From Hyparrhenia diplandra (lineage: Eukaryota; Streptophyta; Magnoliopsida; Poales; Poaceae), in the NCBI GenBank assembly GCA_015847255.1, contig JADLZK010013197.1, positions 80,864 through 144,863 of the forward strand: a DNA stretch of 64,000 nucleotides. Direction: 5' to 3'. This document shows, one piece after another, positions 34,106-44,755 of the stretch. The notes beneath the pieces are model-generated. The model did no database searches. It saw only the letters and a program-made list of their open reading frames with translations, and had not been told where the DNA came from. The position numbers and the translations under genes were made by a program. The stretch's first letter is position 1. The number at the start of each line of letters is the position of its first letter.

Positions 34106-37100
34106 TCACACCAGCCACAATACTTGCATAGCTTCTAGCTTCAACATTTTTGCTTTCAGTATTAGAGACGATCTCTTCTCCTCCGGACAAATCATAGCCC
34201 AGTTTTGGATAGTGTTGGCAATCCTGTGAAAGAGTATAGCCATACTCTCCCATTGACATTTCTGAAAACACAAAGAATTCCTGAGTTTCCAAAGACACCA
34301 AAAACATGCAGAGGTCACTATATTGACTACACAGTTCCTCTTATTGCTGAGCCAAAATTTACCAATTTCATCTAAAGAATAGCCTAACTGCACACCTAAT
34401 ACTCTAGATAAGACATCCCACATATTTCTTGCAACCACGCATTCAAAAAACAAATGTTGGACTGTTTCTATCTCAGAACAAAAGAGGCATGTTAAGTCCT
34501 TAACTTTTTGCCTTTTATTCAAGTTGTCCCTAGTCAAACATCTATTCTTACTTAACAGCCACAGAAAATTATGTACTCTAGGAGGAACTTTAATAGCCCA
34601 AAGAGCAGGAACTAGTACTGATTGTATACCTCTGAAATTTATCACTTTGTACAAAGACTGGACAGAATAGACTCCTTTCGAGTTAAATTGCCATATCATT
34701 TCATCCTCTTCCTCATTAAGACTAATAGTACTAGCTAACTGGTAAACCTCATCCCACATTTGCATCATTTCATCATCTCCCATCCTAGCAAAAGTACATT
34801 TTAGATCTGAACCATCCCATAGATCAGCTATGGTTTTATCTTTTTCATTGACTGACCTATAAAGTTTCCAATATTGTATAGCAAGATTAGAATCTCCTAA
34901 CCAATTATCCTCCCAGAACTTGATTTTTCTTCCATTCCCTACTTTCCATTTATAACCTAATCTAGCAGCTTTAGTTGCCCACATGAACCCTCTGAAAAAA
35001 GGAGATGCACCAGCAACTTTAGTATGAAGGATATTTGGTTTCTTAGTCTTATATTTAAAATCTATCAACTCAGTCCACAGCTTATTTCTATCACTATTGT
35101 ATCTCTTAAGCCATGAAGACAGGAGACAAATGTTAAGATCCCTTAAATTTGTCAAACCCATGCCTCCATATTCTTTAGCTGTTGACACCAATTCCCAGTT
35201 AGCTAAATGATATCTATGTGCATCCTCTAAATCATTCCATAGGCAATTACCCATTTGGGTATTTAGAAGGTTAATAGCCCACTTAGGAAACTTTATAAAA
35301 GACAGCAGATATACAGGTATACTAGCTAGGCAAGCTTTGACTAAAGTAGCTCTAGCAGCTAAAGACAGTAACTTGCCCCTCCAACCTGCTATCCTTCCAA
35401 GAAGTTTGTCTACTACTGGTTGTAAGTCTTCTCTAGTTAGTTTGTCATAATGTAAAGGGATACCCAGGTATTTGATAGGGAAGGAACCCCTAGGACAGTT
35501 AAAGATACCAGCAGCTCTATCTATTTCCCACTCCTCCATATTCATAGTAAGTATTTCACTCTTATGGAAATTAACTCTCATCCCTGAAATCATCTCATAC
35601 CACATAATGGTTTGTTTTAGATTAACCATATGCTCTACTTCAGCATTACTAAAAAGTATTGTGTCATCAGCATATTGAAGAGAAATAATCCCTTGAGGTC
35701 TAAAGTCTGTTAATACACCTTTAACTAACCTTTGCCTGGATGCTCTATCTAACATCCTAGTGAAAGCATCACCAACTAAGTTGAAAAGTAGAGGGGATAG
35801 AGGATCACCCTGTCTAAGGCCTTTCCCAGATTTGAAGAAAGAACTTTCTTCACCATTAACAATGACACCTAGAGAACCTCCTATCACTAAGCTTTTGATC
35901 CACATGATCCATTTCTCTGAGAAACCTCTAGTTTTTAAAACCTCAAACAAAAACTCCCAGCTTACCCTGTCATAAGCTTTTTCATAGTCTAGCTTAAGAA
36001 TGATACCTTTTTCCCCTGTTTTATTCAGGCTATGAACAATTTCATGGGCCACTACAACACTTTCCAAAATGTACCTACCTTTAATGAAAGCACTTTGGTT
36101 AGTGTCCACTAGCCTCTGTGCCACTATACCTAACCTATTAGTCAAGAGCTTAGAGAACATTTTAAAGCTACAATTTAATAAACTAATAGGCCTAAACTGT
36201 TTCATGTTACAAGCACTCTCAACCTTAGGAACTAATGTAATCAGGGCAAAGTTTAACCTTTGTATATCTAATTTACCGCTAAAGAAATCATCAAACATTG
36301 CTAAAATGTCCTTCTTAATAACATCCCAAAACTTTTGATAGAATAAGAAGGAGAGACCATCAGGTCCCGGTGCCCCTTCTGAATAACACCCAAAAATAGC
36401 TTCCTTAATCTCTTTTTCGGTGAAAGGAGCTACTAACATCTCATTTTCTAAATCATTAACTAGTTGTGACTCATCCCAGAAATTGCTACTCAATCTAATA
36501 CCCTGATCACTTTCTTTTGCAAACAAATTTTTGTAAAAGTCAACTGCTAACCCCATCATACCTTTTTGATTAGAAACATGACCAGTAGGAGTTTCCAAAT
36601 AATCAATCCTTTTTTTCCTACTTCTATAATTTGCTACAGCATGGAAGTATGCTGTATTTCTGTCTCCCTCTAGAATGTCTCTATCCCTAGACCTTTGTCT
36701 AATTTTAATCTCTTCAAGCCTATATATTTTATCTAATTCTTCCTCTAAATGTTTGTATCTAGCCCACTCATTTTCATCTAAATCTCTTTCCTCTAGAGCC
36801 TGATCTAAGATGCTATACTCCTGAGATAGAACATTCTTAGTTTTATTGAGCAAAGCAATTTGATTTGCAGCCCATCCTCTACCTAATCTCCTGAAAGTTC
36901 TAACTCTAAATTGCCAAATGTCAATACTCTTAGTTTCATTACAGGGGGTGGACCAAGCTTTCTCAACTACTTTACTGAAGCTTTCCTCTTGGAGCCACCA
37001 TTTTTCAAACCGGAATCTCTTCTTACCGTAGAAATTGTTATCTCCTAGATCAACTAATAAAGGGTTATGGTCACTAGGAACTCTATCTAAAGCTTTAATC

Positions 37101-37741
37101 CTAGAGAGAGGAAAAGCAGCCTCTAACTCGGTGGTGATGAAGACTCTATCTATTCTTGCCATGATTGGTCTCTCCTGATTGTTAGTCCAAGTATATTTTC
37201 TATTCCTTAACTCTAGTTCAATGAGGCCCCACTTATGAACCCAATCATTGAACAAATCCATCCATCTAAAATTAACTATACCATTACTCTTATCAACAAG
37301 TGATCTAACCAAATTAAAGTCACCACCAATAATTGTAGGGCCTTTCCAAGACCCCATGACTCTATGCAGTTCATCTATAAACACCTGTTTCTTGTCCTCA
37401 TAGGGAGAACCATATACAGTCACTACTTTGAAGGAAAAACCAGTAGACTTATTGGTAAGCATAACACTAGCAGTAAAATCTAATAGATCCCCTGGTGTAA
37501 GGTTAAACAGATTTTCATTTGCCCCTACTAAAATTCCACCAGCAGAACCCCTAGCTTTAAGAGAACACCAAGTAAATTTAGCACTACCAGTTAAAGATCT
37601 AAGCATACCACTTGAATATTCTCCTTTTTTTGTTTCTACTATTCCTACAAAATCCAAATGATTATCTCTAATTCTATTGGACAAAGCAAGAATTCTACCA
37701 TCCTGGCCCATACCTCTTATATTCCAGAAAAGACCTTTCAT
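34106..37741 (-). CDS. LINE ORF2 protein (1211 aa): endonuclease, reverse transcriptase, zf-RVT
   Basis: Nicks target DNA and copies the element RNA there. Residues 1-230 form an APE-type endonuclease: FWNIRGMG, IVETKKG, GGDFNLVRS, ARIDRVF and the catalytic SDHNPLL. The reverse transcriptase covers about 440-760, with GAPGPDGLSF, FRPISLLNCSFKMFSKLL, DYEKAYDRVSW, GLRQGDPLSPLLFNL and the YADD catalytic motif at residues 690-693. After GNGRKIKFWEDNW comes a C-terminal zf-RVT domain (WAIKVPPRVHNFLWLL, CLFCSEIETVQHLFFEC). There is no RNase H domain, unlike the LINE remnant at 1312-2762. The ATG at 37739-37741 shares ATGA with the ORF1 stop. Confidence 0.95.
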   Translation of the reverse strand: MKGLFWNIRGMGQDGRILALSNRIRDNHLDFVGIVETKKGEYSSGMLRSLTGSAKFTWCSLKARGSAGGILVGANENLFNLTPGDLLDFTASVMLTNKSTGFSFKVVTVYGSPYEDKKQVFIDELHRVMGSWKGPTIIGGDFNLVRSLVDKSNGIVNFRWMDLFNDWVHKWGLIELELRNRKYTWTNNQERPIMARIDRVFITTELEAAFPLSRIKALDRVPSDHNPLLVDLGDNNFYGKKRFRFEKWWLQEESFSKVVEKAWSTPCNETKSIDIWQFRVRTFRRLGRGWAANQIALLNKTKNVLSQEYSILDQALEERDLDENEWARYKHLEEELDKIYRLEEIKIRQRSRDRDILEGDRNTAYFHAVANYRSRKKRIDYLETPTGHVSNQKGMMGLAVDFYKNLFAKESDQGIRLSSNFWDESQLVNDLENEMLVAPFTEKEIKEAIFGCYSEGAPGPDGLSFLFYQKFWDVIKKDILAMFDDFFSGKLDIQRLNFALITLVPKVESACNMKQFRPISLLNCSFKMFSKLLTNRLGIVAQRLVDTNQSAFIKGRYILESVVVAHEIVHSLNKTGEKGIILKLDYEKAYDRVSWEFLFEVLKTRGFSEKWIMWIKSLVIGGSLGVIVNGEESSFFKSGKGLRQGDPLSPLLFNLVGDAFTRMLDRASRQRLVKGVLTDFRPQGIISLQYADDTILFSNAEVEHMVNLKQTIMWYEMISGMRVNFHKSEILTMNMEEWEIDRAAGIFNCPRGSFPIKYLGIPLHYDKLTREDLQPVVDKLLGRIAGWRGKLLSLAARATLVKACLASIPVYLLSFIKFPKWAINLLNTQMGNCLWNDLEDAHRYHLANWELVSTAKEYGGMGLTNLRDLNICLLSSWLKRYNSDRNKLWTELIDFKYKTKKPNILHTKVAGASPFFRGFMWATKAARLGYKWKVGNGRKIKFWEDNWLGDSNLAIQYWKLYRSVNEKDKTIADLWDGSDLKCTFARMGDDEMMQMWDEVYQLASTISLNEEEDEMIWQFNSKGVYSVQSLYKVINFRGIQSVLVPALWAIKVPPRVHNFLWLLSKNRCLTRDNLNKRQKVKDLTCLFCSEIETVQHLFFECVVARNMWDVLSRVLGVQLGYSLDEIGKFWLSNKRNCVVNIVTSACFWCLWKLRNSLCFQKCQWESMAILFHRIANTIQNWAMICPEEKRSSLILKAKMLKLEAMQVLWLV

Positions 37742-40700
37742 TTATATTTTTTCTTTTTTCTATCTACCCTACTTCTTCTATTTACCAAATGACTAACTTC
37801 TTTGTCTTCCAACTCCTTCTCCTGCCCTTCTTTATCACTATTAACAGATATGTTTGAGTCACCACTCTCACATATCTTGAAACCTAAACTTTCTAATTCT
37901 TCCTGTGTGGTGTTCTCACTATTCTTTACTCTATCTGACTCAATATTAATGGCAGCCAACTTTTTCTGTCTCTCTAATTCTAGCTTCCTAAAATTCTCAA
38001 CTCTTTGGTTTTCTAATTCTACCATATGCTCTAAAACAGAATCATCAAGAGGATGGCCATCCCCAGTCTCTAAACCAATGTCAGAAGCAATATGTAATAA
38101 AGAAGAAGGAGATATTGTCAAAACTGATGCAGATTTCTTACCTGGAGCCTGTTCCAGATTATGCTTCTTCTTTGCTTCCTGTGCCTTCTCTAGAACTGGT
38201 CTTCCATCATCTAGAAAGCGTTTGCTTTTTCTCTGAGCAGGTATAGGACCCCACTGCTGTATTTTGCCTTTTCCTTTAAGCTTGTTTGTGATTTTCTCCA
38301 TATCTTCAACACTTGGTTGTGATGATGTTATCTCTTCTATACCAGGAACTGTAGTGCCATCAGCCTCAGTTTCCAACTGATTTTGGAACTGAATCATTGA
38401 GCCGAGCAATGAAGTTCTCTGCTCTTCTGACACTTGCTGGACCCATTCTACAGGCAATTCCATGGCTTCATCTTCTACAATATCTTCAGAGAGGTCCCCT
38501 GTCATTTCACCCACCTCTGAACCTTCCAGCTCCATTGCATATAGCAGACTAGCACACTGAGACTGGTCATTGGAGAACTCATCTTGAATCAGAGTAAAAT
38601 CTAAAGCTCTTTTAGCAGACTTGATGTTGGTAGCCTTTTTGGATGAGCTTCCAACCTCTTTCTGCCCCACTGTCTTGCTAGCAGATTTGTTCCCATTAGT
38701 ATTATCCTTGTCTTTATTCCCGGATACTTGATCATTACCTCCACTCTTTCCCCCTTTATCTTCATCACCTAGAAGATCATCTTCATCTTGATCAAATTCC
38801 TTATCATCCTTGTCATCTTTTTTCTTTCCATTTACATCTCCATCCTTTCCATCATTCTCAGGATCTGAATCCTCTACTGGCTCAACTCCCTCAGCAGTAA
38901 AGTTTATCAAGTAGCAGGCCCCTCCCATCTCAAACACTCTCTCATAAGGAATCTTGCTGGGATTCTTGCATTTGATTCTGACCCTTGCTACAGAAAAGAA
39001 TGTGGAGAACAGTTCTGTCCAGTCCACTTCAATTAACACTCCCAAACTTGAAGTTACTTCTCTGATTGTCCACCAATCAGCCCATCTTGGTGGGATTCCT
39101 CTTATCTGAACCCACACTTCCTCCAGCTTGCTCACAGGTTCAACATCTCCAGTCCATGGTTTTAGAGAGAGAACCACATTTGTGCCTTCTAAGCAGAACA
39201 GAGAAGCCTTCCCAATGACTATGTTTTCCACTCTCTTGTGAGGGGGGAATCTGGTAACAAAGGTATATTCATCTTCAGCTCTAAGCCTCCACTCCCACTT
39301 AGTGTCAAACAGTCTTTTTAAGTGTTGGATAAGACTAGCTTCATCTAGGATATCTCCCTGCTCAATGGTGATTATGCCAAAATTGTCCAACCCAACCCAA
39401 TGACTGAATCTCCCTTTCTGTTGTTCTACATTTATGTGGTAGAACCCAAGGCCAGTAGCAGCACTTCCATAGTATTGGGCAATACTAGCATTTGTCTTCC
39501 ATTCAGGACAATTCTCTACCACATGATTTTCAGATCTACAGATAAAGCAACATTTGGCCCTACTACAAGCTGTGCTATAGTGTCCAATCTCACCACATTT
39601 GAAACATACCACATCTATGGCTTTACCTTTGTGAGATGAAACAGCATCATCCTTTCCCTCAATCTCCATTGAGACAGTCTGGGTTGTTCCTGAAGCTTGA
39701 TCAGTGTCTCCTTTCTTCTGTTCCTGCACAACTTTACCATGCTGTTGCTGTTGTGACTGTTGTTGAGCTTGCCTTCCTGGTACCCCTCTCCCTCTTCCAG
39801 CACTTTGACGCCCCCCTCCTCTTGGCCTACCACCCTGGAATTGTTGCTGACCATAGTATGGTGGTGGATGAGGCCCTTGGTTTGGATAAAATCCATAAGG
39901 TGGAGGTGGTGGATGCCCAAAGAATGGAGGAGGTGGCCCCTGATTCTGATGAAATTGGTGAGGAGGGAATTGATTCCATCCTCCCCCTCCCCAATCCCAC
40001 TCACTTTCTGGACTCCCAGGTCTAATCCCCCTACCAGAACCTCTGTTGGCCATGGAATCCTTAAGCACACTCAGAAAACTCCTTCTCCTTCCTTCTCCCC
40101 AAATGGATTCAGCGAAATCAAGCTTCAGCGGTTCCTTCTCCCACACATCCCATCTTCCAACTGGGACACAGTCTTCTGGCTTGAAGCTCTTCTTCTCCCA
40201 GAGATCCTTTCTGATCCAGACCAAATCGTCCCCCTCTCTAACCCTAGGTCTGTGGGCTCGTGGTGGCGGCGGTGGCTTGTCTTCGGGTATGTACCACAGC
40301 TGTCCCCAGAACTCCTGGATAGTTTCCTCTTCCTCCGGGTATTGGATCCCGTGCCCTCTCTGCCCTCTCTGCCCGCTCCATCTGGTCCACATCCGGGTTG
40401 GTGAGCTTGGTTCACCTACTCTGAGTCTCGCTCCCCTGACAACTCGGTCCCCTGCAAAATGATTTGAAATTGAGCTTACCTTGCCGCGCGGCGGAGTACC
40501 GTGCTCCCTCACCGGACTTGAAGCACGACGACGGGGGGATTCCGGCGATGGGGGCTGTCGGAAGCCTCCTCTGCCCCATCCCGAAGTTTCCCTCCCCTTC
40601 TCCGTAAACTGGCTCCGAGAGACCCCTCCCTTGCCAGCCTCCAGAGACGTGGTCGGCGGCCTCCTTGGTGAGGTGAAACTCCACCGGCGTTGACCGGCGG

Positions 40701-40800
40701 GGATCCCGTGGGTCGGGAGCCACGGCAGCCACGGCGGCTCGCCGTCGTATCGCCCTCCCGGTCGCCTTCCTGTCGCTCTCTCTCGTACCGGTTCGCTCAT
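37738..40800 (-). CDS. LINE ORF1 protein (1020 aa, RNA-binding, DUF4283-like)
   Basis: Binds the element's RNA to form the retrotransposition particle. The N-terminal 260 residues are basic and Arg/Pro-rich. Residues about 260-380 are Gly/Pro/Gln-rich (GPPPPFFGHPPPPPYGFYPN and a Gln tract). Two CCHC zinc knuckles follow near residues 399-412 (CFKCGEIGHYSTAC) and 417-430 (CFICRSENHVVENC). A DUF4283-like folded region covers about 440-610 (VWVQIRGIPPRWADWWTIRE). A charged Asp/Lys/Asn stretch lies near 620-700, and the C-terminus is helical and Lys-rich. Placing the zinc knuckles before the DUF4283-like region differs from the order I expect in many plant LINEs. The start is the first ATG, about 60 bases from the element's 5' end. 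The stop overlaps the ORF2 start. Confidence 0.9.
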   Translation of the reverse strand: MSEPVRERATGRRPGGRYDGEPPWLPWLPTHGIPAGQRRWSFTSPRRPPTTSLEAGKGGVSRSQFTEKGRETSGWGRGGFRQPPSPESPRRRASSPVREHGTPPRGKVSSISNHFAGDRVVRGARLRVGEPSSPTRMWTRWSGQRGQRGHGIQYPEEEETIQEFWGQLWYIPEDKPPPPPRAHRPRVREGDDLVWIRKDLWEKKSFKPEDCVPVGRWDVWEKEPLKLDFAESIWGEGRRRSFLSVLKDSMANRGSGRGIRPGSPESEWDWGGGGWNQFPPHQFHQNQGPPPPFFGHPPPPPYGFYPNQGPHPPPYYGQQQFQGGRPRGGGRQSAGRGRGVPGRQAQQQSQQQQHGKVVQEQKKGDTDQASGTTQTVSMEIEGKDDAVSSHKGKAIDVVCFKCGEIGHYSTACSRAKCCFICRSENHVVENCPEWKTNASIAQYYGSAATGLGFYHINVEQQKGRFSHWVGLDNFGIITIEQGDILDEASLIQHLKRLFDTKWEWRLRAEDEYTFVTRFPPHKRVENIVIGKASLFCLEGTNVVLSLKPWTGDVEPVSKLEEVWVQIRGIPPRWADWWTIREVTSSLGVLIEVDWTELFSTFFSVARVRIKCKNPSKIPYERVFEMGGACYLINFTAEGVEPVEDSDPENDGKDGDVNGKKKDDKDDKEFDQDEDDLLGDEDKGGKSGGNDQVSGNKDKDNTNGNKSASKTVGQKEVGSSSKKATNIKSAKRALDFTLIQDEFSNDQSQCASLLYAMELEGSEVGEMTGDLSEDIVEDEAMELPVEWVQQVSEEQRTSLLGSMIQFQNQLETEADGTTVPGIEEITSSQPSVEDMEKITNKLKGKGKIQQWGPIPAQRKSKRFLDDGRPVLEKAQEAKKKHNLEQAPGKKSASVLTISPSSLLHIASDIGLETGDGHPLDDSVLEHMVELENQRVENFRKLELERQKKLAAINIESDRVKNSENTTQEELESLGFKICESGDSNISVNSDKEGQEKELEDKEVSHLVNRRSRVDRKKKKYK

Positions 40801-43800
40801 GTTCCCCCTGTTTCCGATTTCTCTCTTTTTCGATAACGGGGAAGACTTAATCTGAGGAGTGTACTACTACTGCACCATCACCACCCCTCCCTCCCTCCTT
40901 CCCTCCCTCCCTCCCTCCATCTTAGCAACCATCAGCGGGACAGCCCGATTGAAAGCCATCACTGAATGTTGTTTCTTTGAGACCTGAGGGCAAGCTTTTT
41001 TTAACGAACTTATTCATATATGTACCCATTTCGAATTTCTGCTTTATATAAATTTATTTGAAGTTTCTTCTGCCAGGTTTGCCTCTGTTTGTTTGATTTG
41101 GGGTTCTCATGCATTCCTACCGAACTTGCTATATTTCAGGTGCCTGAAATGTAACCTGTCTTCAGGTGACAGACAGCAGCCATCACATTTGCATCAAGTT
41201 CGGTAGGAGTGCATGAGAACCTGCTAACCTTGAGCCAGCTCACAAATGTGCTTTTGTTTCATAATTCAGTTTTGTTGTGGTTTTGTAACATCGATCGAGA
41301 TCGCGGTGTAGATGAGTTTTTTTTTTCCTGCTTTCCTGTTATTGATTTTTACGGCAGGTACTTGGATATTTTTGCATTTGCCCGATGATGATGGCGATAA
41401 CCCTCTGACCTGTTGAATGGATGGATGGATGGATATATGGATAGATCAGATTGGATTTGAATACCATGGGGTCACTCCTTTGCGTTTGTAAGGTTGAATG
41501 GCTAATGCAGTGTCGGTTCCTCTTCTGGGTGTCCAAGCATGCTCATCGCCGCCTCCTCTTCCCCCAACTCCCATCTACTGGCCTGATCAAAAAAAAAAAA
41601 AAACTCCCATCTACTGGCACTGTAAGTGCAAATGCATCCGAACTTGGATTGATTTTTCTTACCCATCTGGCAAGGAACCACAGCTAGCTAGCTAGCTTGG
41701 AAGCCGTCTTCTTCTTCTTCGAGGCCTTGGAATGTGCTCTGGTGCCAGCGTTGAAGCCCACTGCATTAGCTTCTGATGCAATTCAAACAAACCTGTCAAT
41801 CTGAGGGCTATTTTGCAAAGAAAACATTTCTGCATATCCGTTGGAATTGACTTGAGGATTTCTTGCAAAGCAAATGTTTCTGTGTGTCAATTGGAATTGA
41901 CTTGTGGACCTCCTTTTGAGTGTACAAATTTTAAAACATTCAGGGGGATGAGTTGTACTACCTTCTTGTAAGAAATGATTTTGCTAGATGAAGTATATAC
42001 TTTGAATAAACACATAACTCATCCCTGCATCATGTATATTATCGCTACTACTTGTTGCATAGTTCTAATTCTAATTCTACTATTATAGTTGCTCGTCTTG
42101 CTTCTTGATGCTAACACCTATTATCTGCTGTTTTTGTTGAGCTTTAATGAATTAATAACCATATAAAAATTGTACTACATATATTGATACTTTTAGTTTT
42201 GTATCAATTTATTTTAGTCCATTTTCAAGATTCACTGTCTTGTTACTTGATTTGCATTGCTCCAATAATGATGAGACTTGTGGATTGATGCATAAATGTT
42301 GCTGAAATGGTCTTGAGCTTGGTGGGATCAACCTATGCAGTTGCAAGGTTGTAGGTTGTCAAATTACTTGTGCTGTTTTGCCATCTCCAGAGACCATATT
42401 CTTGGTGCTTAGGCGCAGTATTTGACAAGATGAAGTGGTCAAACTGCTGACTTGCCAATTGTCTGCTTTTCTTTCTCGTCCTCCTTTCCTCGTTGTCAGT
42501 GTTGGCATGATCGCTCTCATAATCATACTTGACACGTTTTTCTTCCAGCCATCCCCTGGGACATGCTCCACTTCTAATGTTGGATTCTGCTCTGCTGCAT
42601 TAGACTTTGATGAAAGGGTACCCTTGATGAAACATGGCCATTGGTTATTTTGGTTTTCTTTGCATTTTTGTGATGAACTTATCTATCAGAGGCCTCAATG
42701 CCCTCCTTCGTTCGTTTCTATCGTGGAGAGCAAGTGTCATTCTCAAGTGGAAGTTGGTATTCTGTTGTAATGTGTGAATTGCAGGCATTTTGTGATACTT
42801 CTTTTTTTTTTAAAAAAATTATGTTTGTGGTTTCTCCTCTCAGTTCACCTTTCATACCTTTCATTTTTAGTTGGTTTTGAAACTCAATATAATCATATTG
42901 CACTCCATTTTTGCACCCCCATTTGTGAAGTTGTGGCTGCATGAAGTTCCTAGTTTGAAGATATAGTGACTGCCGATCTTTTAGACAATGAATGGCAGCA
43001 TTACATTTGATGGTTTTTAAAAAAATGTGTTGCCCAATGTGAAAACCGAATATGCAAAGATGGCATATGATTTCTCTCCTCGTCCTCCTCTCTGTCTGTC
43101 TGCCTCTCTCTCTCTCCCCTTATGTTTGTTGGGGCCCATATATGCTTGTACAGCAGCTACTGCCACTATCAATGAATTGTTGTTTCTTTGAGATCTGAGG
43201 GCAAGCTTTTTACTTATCTTACTTATATATACCCATTGTGAGTTTCTTCTTTACATAAACAGATTTGATGTTTCATCTGCCGGGTTTGCCTCTGTTAGTT
43301 TGATGTAGGGTTCTCTTGCATTCCTTCCATTATTTTAGATTGATATTGGTTTTGTACTCTCCTTTTATTCCATATATGAGGACGGGTTTGCCAGAAGTTC
43401 ATATGGTATTATAGTACCTTTTGTTTGTTGATATACTTGTTTTGTTACTTTCGTAGTATTTGTGTTTCATAATTCAGCTGTGGAAACACAACAGCTTTAA
43501 GCCTGATGTTCTGTATGAGGTCCAAGTCAGGCAATTGTTACAAGTGTGCAGTGCATTGCTGCTTTCTCTGTTGTGTTCACACTGAAGCCTGGTTAGGTGC
43601 AGAGAGATACACTTACTGACAAATGGTCACAGCCGTGCAGTGTCCCATTTTGCGCTCCTGCCTCTTCGTGAGTTTTGTGCTTACCTGATGACGATTACGG
43701 TGAACCCATCACCTAATGAATGGATGGATAAACAGATCAGCTTGAATTTGACCCTAGATGTTTTTGCAAGGTTGGACCTCCTATTGCAGTGGTTTGTCCA

Positions 43801-43830
43801 ATTGAAACGAAATATGCCTTGTAAAAAGAA

Positions 43831-44479
43831 TGGTTGGAATAATACACAACTACACAAGTTGTTTGCAGATGCAACCTGTTTTCTATTGGCCATCATAGTA
43901 TTTCTTATGTAAATATTTTGCATCAATATCATTCAAATTTGTTTTTGGTCCTCTTCTGTGAGCATATGTAGTTTGCACTTCAAACAACATTAGATTATGA
44001 ACCCTGATATAACATTGCCCTTTATGACCATATAACAATAATTAATTTATGACATTTGTATCTGATGATCTCCACTTTTACCCGTGTCTCCGAGAAATGG
44101 GGGTACATCTATGATTCTTTCGTTACTATGTTGATTTGCGCTGACCATTCTCATACTTACCAAGTCTACAAAAATAAAACATCTCAAACATCAAATTTAT
44201 TGCATTAAATCTATTTTTGCTATGAAGTAGTTGTGTTTGGTTTGGACAATATGAGATGGGGCAATCCCATCCTAGTATTCTGGGAGGAAACGATGATTCT
44301 GTTTCGTTGAATTGGTTCATCCCTAATGTGGAGGGATGGAGAGGATTGGTGGTACTTTTGGATTAGTTAGCTACCGTTAGAGTGTGCCTAGCATGTCAGT
44401 GAGGTTCCCTTCCGTTCGCACGCCCGACATCATCGCTCCCTCCCTCGTGTCCCGTTCGGCTCTTCCGTGGATGGACACC
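43831..44479. other. Intergenic, nothing firm
   Basis: AT-rich sequence after the repeat array. Around 44225-44350 there are phrases (GTGTTTGGTTTGGACAATAT, GGGGCAATCCCATCCT) of the kind found in grass MITEs, but I cannot define both ends. Confidence 0.4.
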
Positions 44480-44755
44480 ATCGGAGCTAGGGGCTCTCCT
44501 TTGGGTGTTTTATTTAGAGAGATTTGAACTAAAATGTTATATGATTTCAACTTTTGTACTATCTCTCATTGCCCACGGGCTTGTAATGTTGTTGCTCATA
44601 CACTAGCAACCATAGGTCTGAGTTGTAAAAATGGTCCTTTATTGTGGCTGGAAGAAGTTTATGTGTAGCGTTGCGAGTGTCTGGTGATCTGTCTGGACAT
44701 AACTGATGTATTAATGTAAATGTTTCTTTCTCAAAAAAAAAAAAAAAAAAAAAAG
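44480..44755 (+). pseudogene. Severely 5'-truncated LINE: RNase H tail plus poly(A)
   Basis: A plus-strand frame reads GVLFREI, a stop, then TKMLYDFNFCTISHCPRACN, VVAHTLATIG and LLWLEEVYV before its stop. This is the C-terminal end of a plant LINE RNase H domain (late His in VAHTLA). A 3'UTR and about 22 A (44734-44755) follow. The 5' limit near 44480 is approximate, and no target duplication was found. Confidence 0.75.

Larger units (their letters stand above)
33673..40878 (-). mobile_element. Full-length L1-type LINE, 7.17 kb, with both ORFs intact
   Basis: The element is about 33689-40861 on the minus strand and ends in a short A6 tail (T run 33689-33694). Target duplications TACTACTACTGCACCA lie at 33673-33688 and 40862-40877, identical. 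It interrupts unit 2 of the tandem array, whose sequence continues on both sides. A 5' leader of about 60 bases precedes ORF1. Two long ORFs (1020 and 1211 codons) have no stop or frameshift. The 5' completeness, open frames and perfect duplication suggest a young, possibly mobile copy. Confidence 0.95.
29480..43830. repeat. Array of three 2.2-2.4 kb direct repeats plus a partial fourth, with LINE insertion
   Basis: Unit 1 is about 29480-31880, unit 2 is 31881-41250 (interrupted by a LINE), unit 3 is 41251-43460, and a shortened unit 4 runs to about 43830. Shared landmarks in the same order include CATAATTCAG, GTGTCCAAGCATGCT (29780, 32139, 41533), GAATGTGCTCTGGTGCCAGC, TTTTAAAACATTCAGGG, GGTATGCAGAACTGC and ACAATGAATGGCAGCA. 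Landmark spacing is 2359 bases between units 1 and 2, and about 2205 between 2 and 3 after subtracting the LINE. Copies differ by many substitutions and indels, so the array is not new. No coding frame is conserved; microsatellites and CT-rich stretches are common. Confidence 0.85.

Noticed and set aside
39400..40462. Plus-strand frames opposite LINE ORF1 (up to 214 codons)
   Set aside because: They are antisense shadows of the ORF1 frame, which has clear zinc knuckles.
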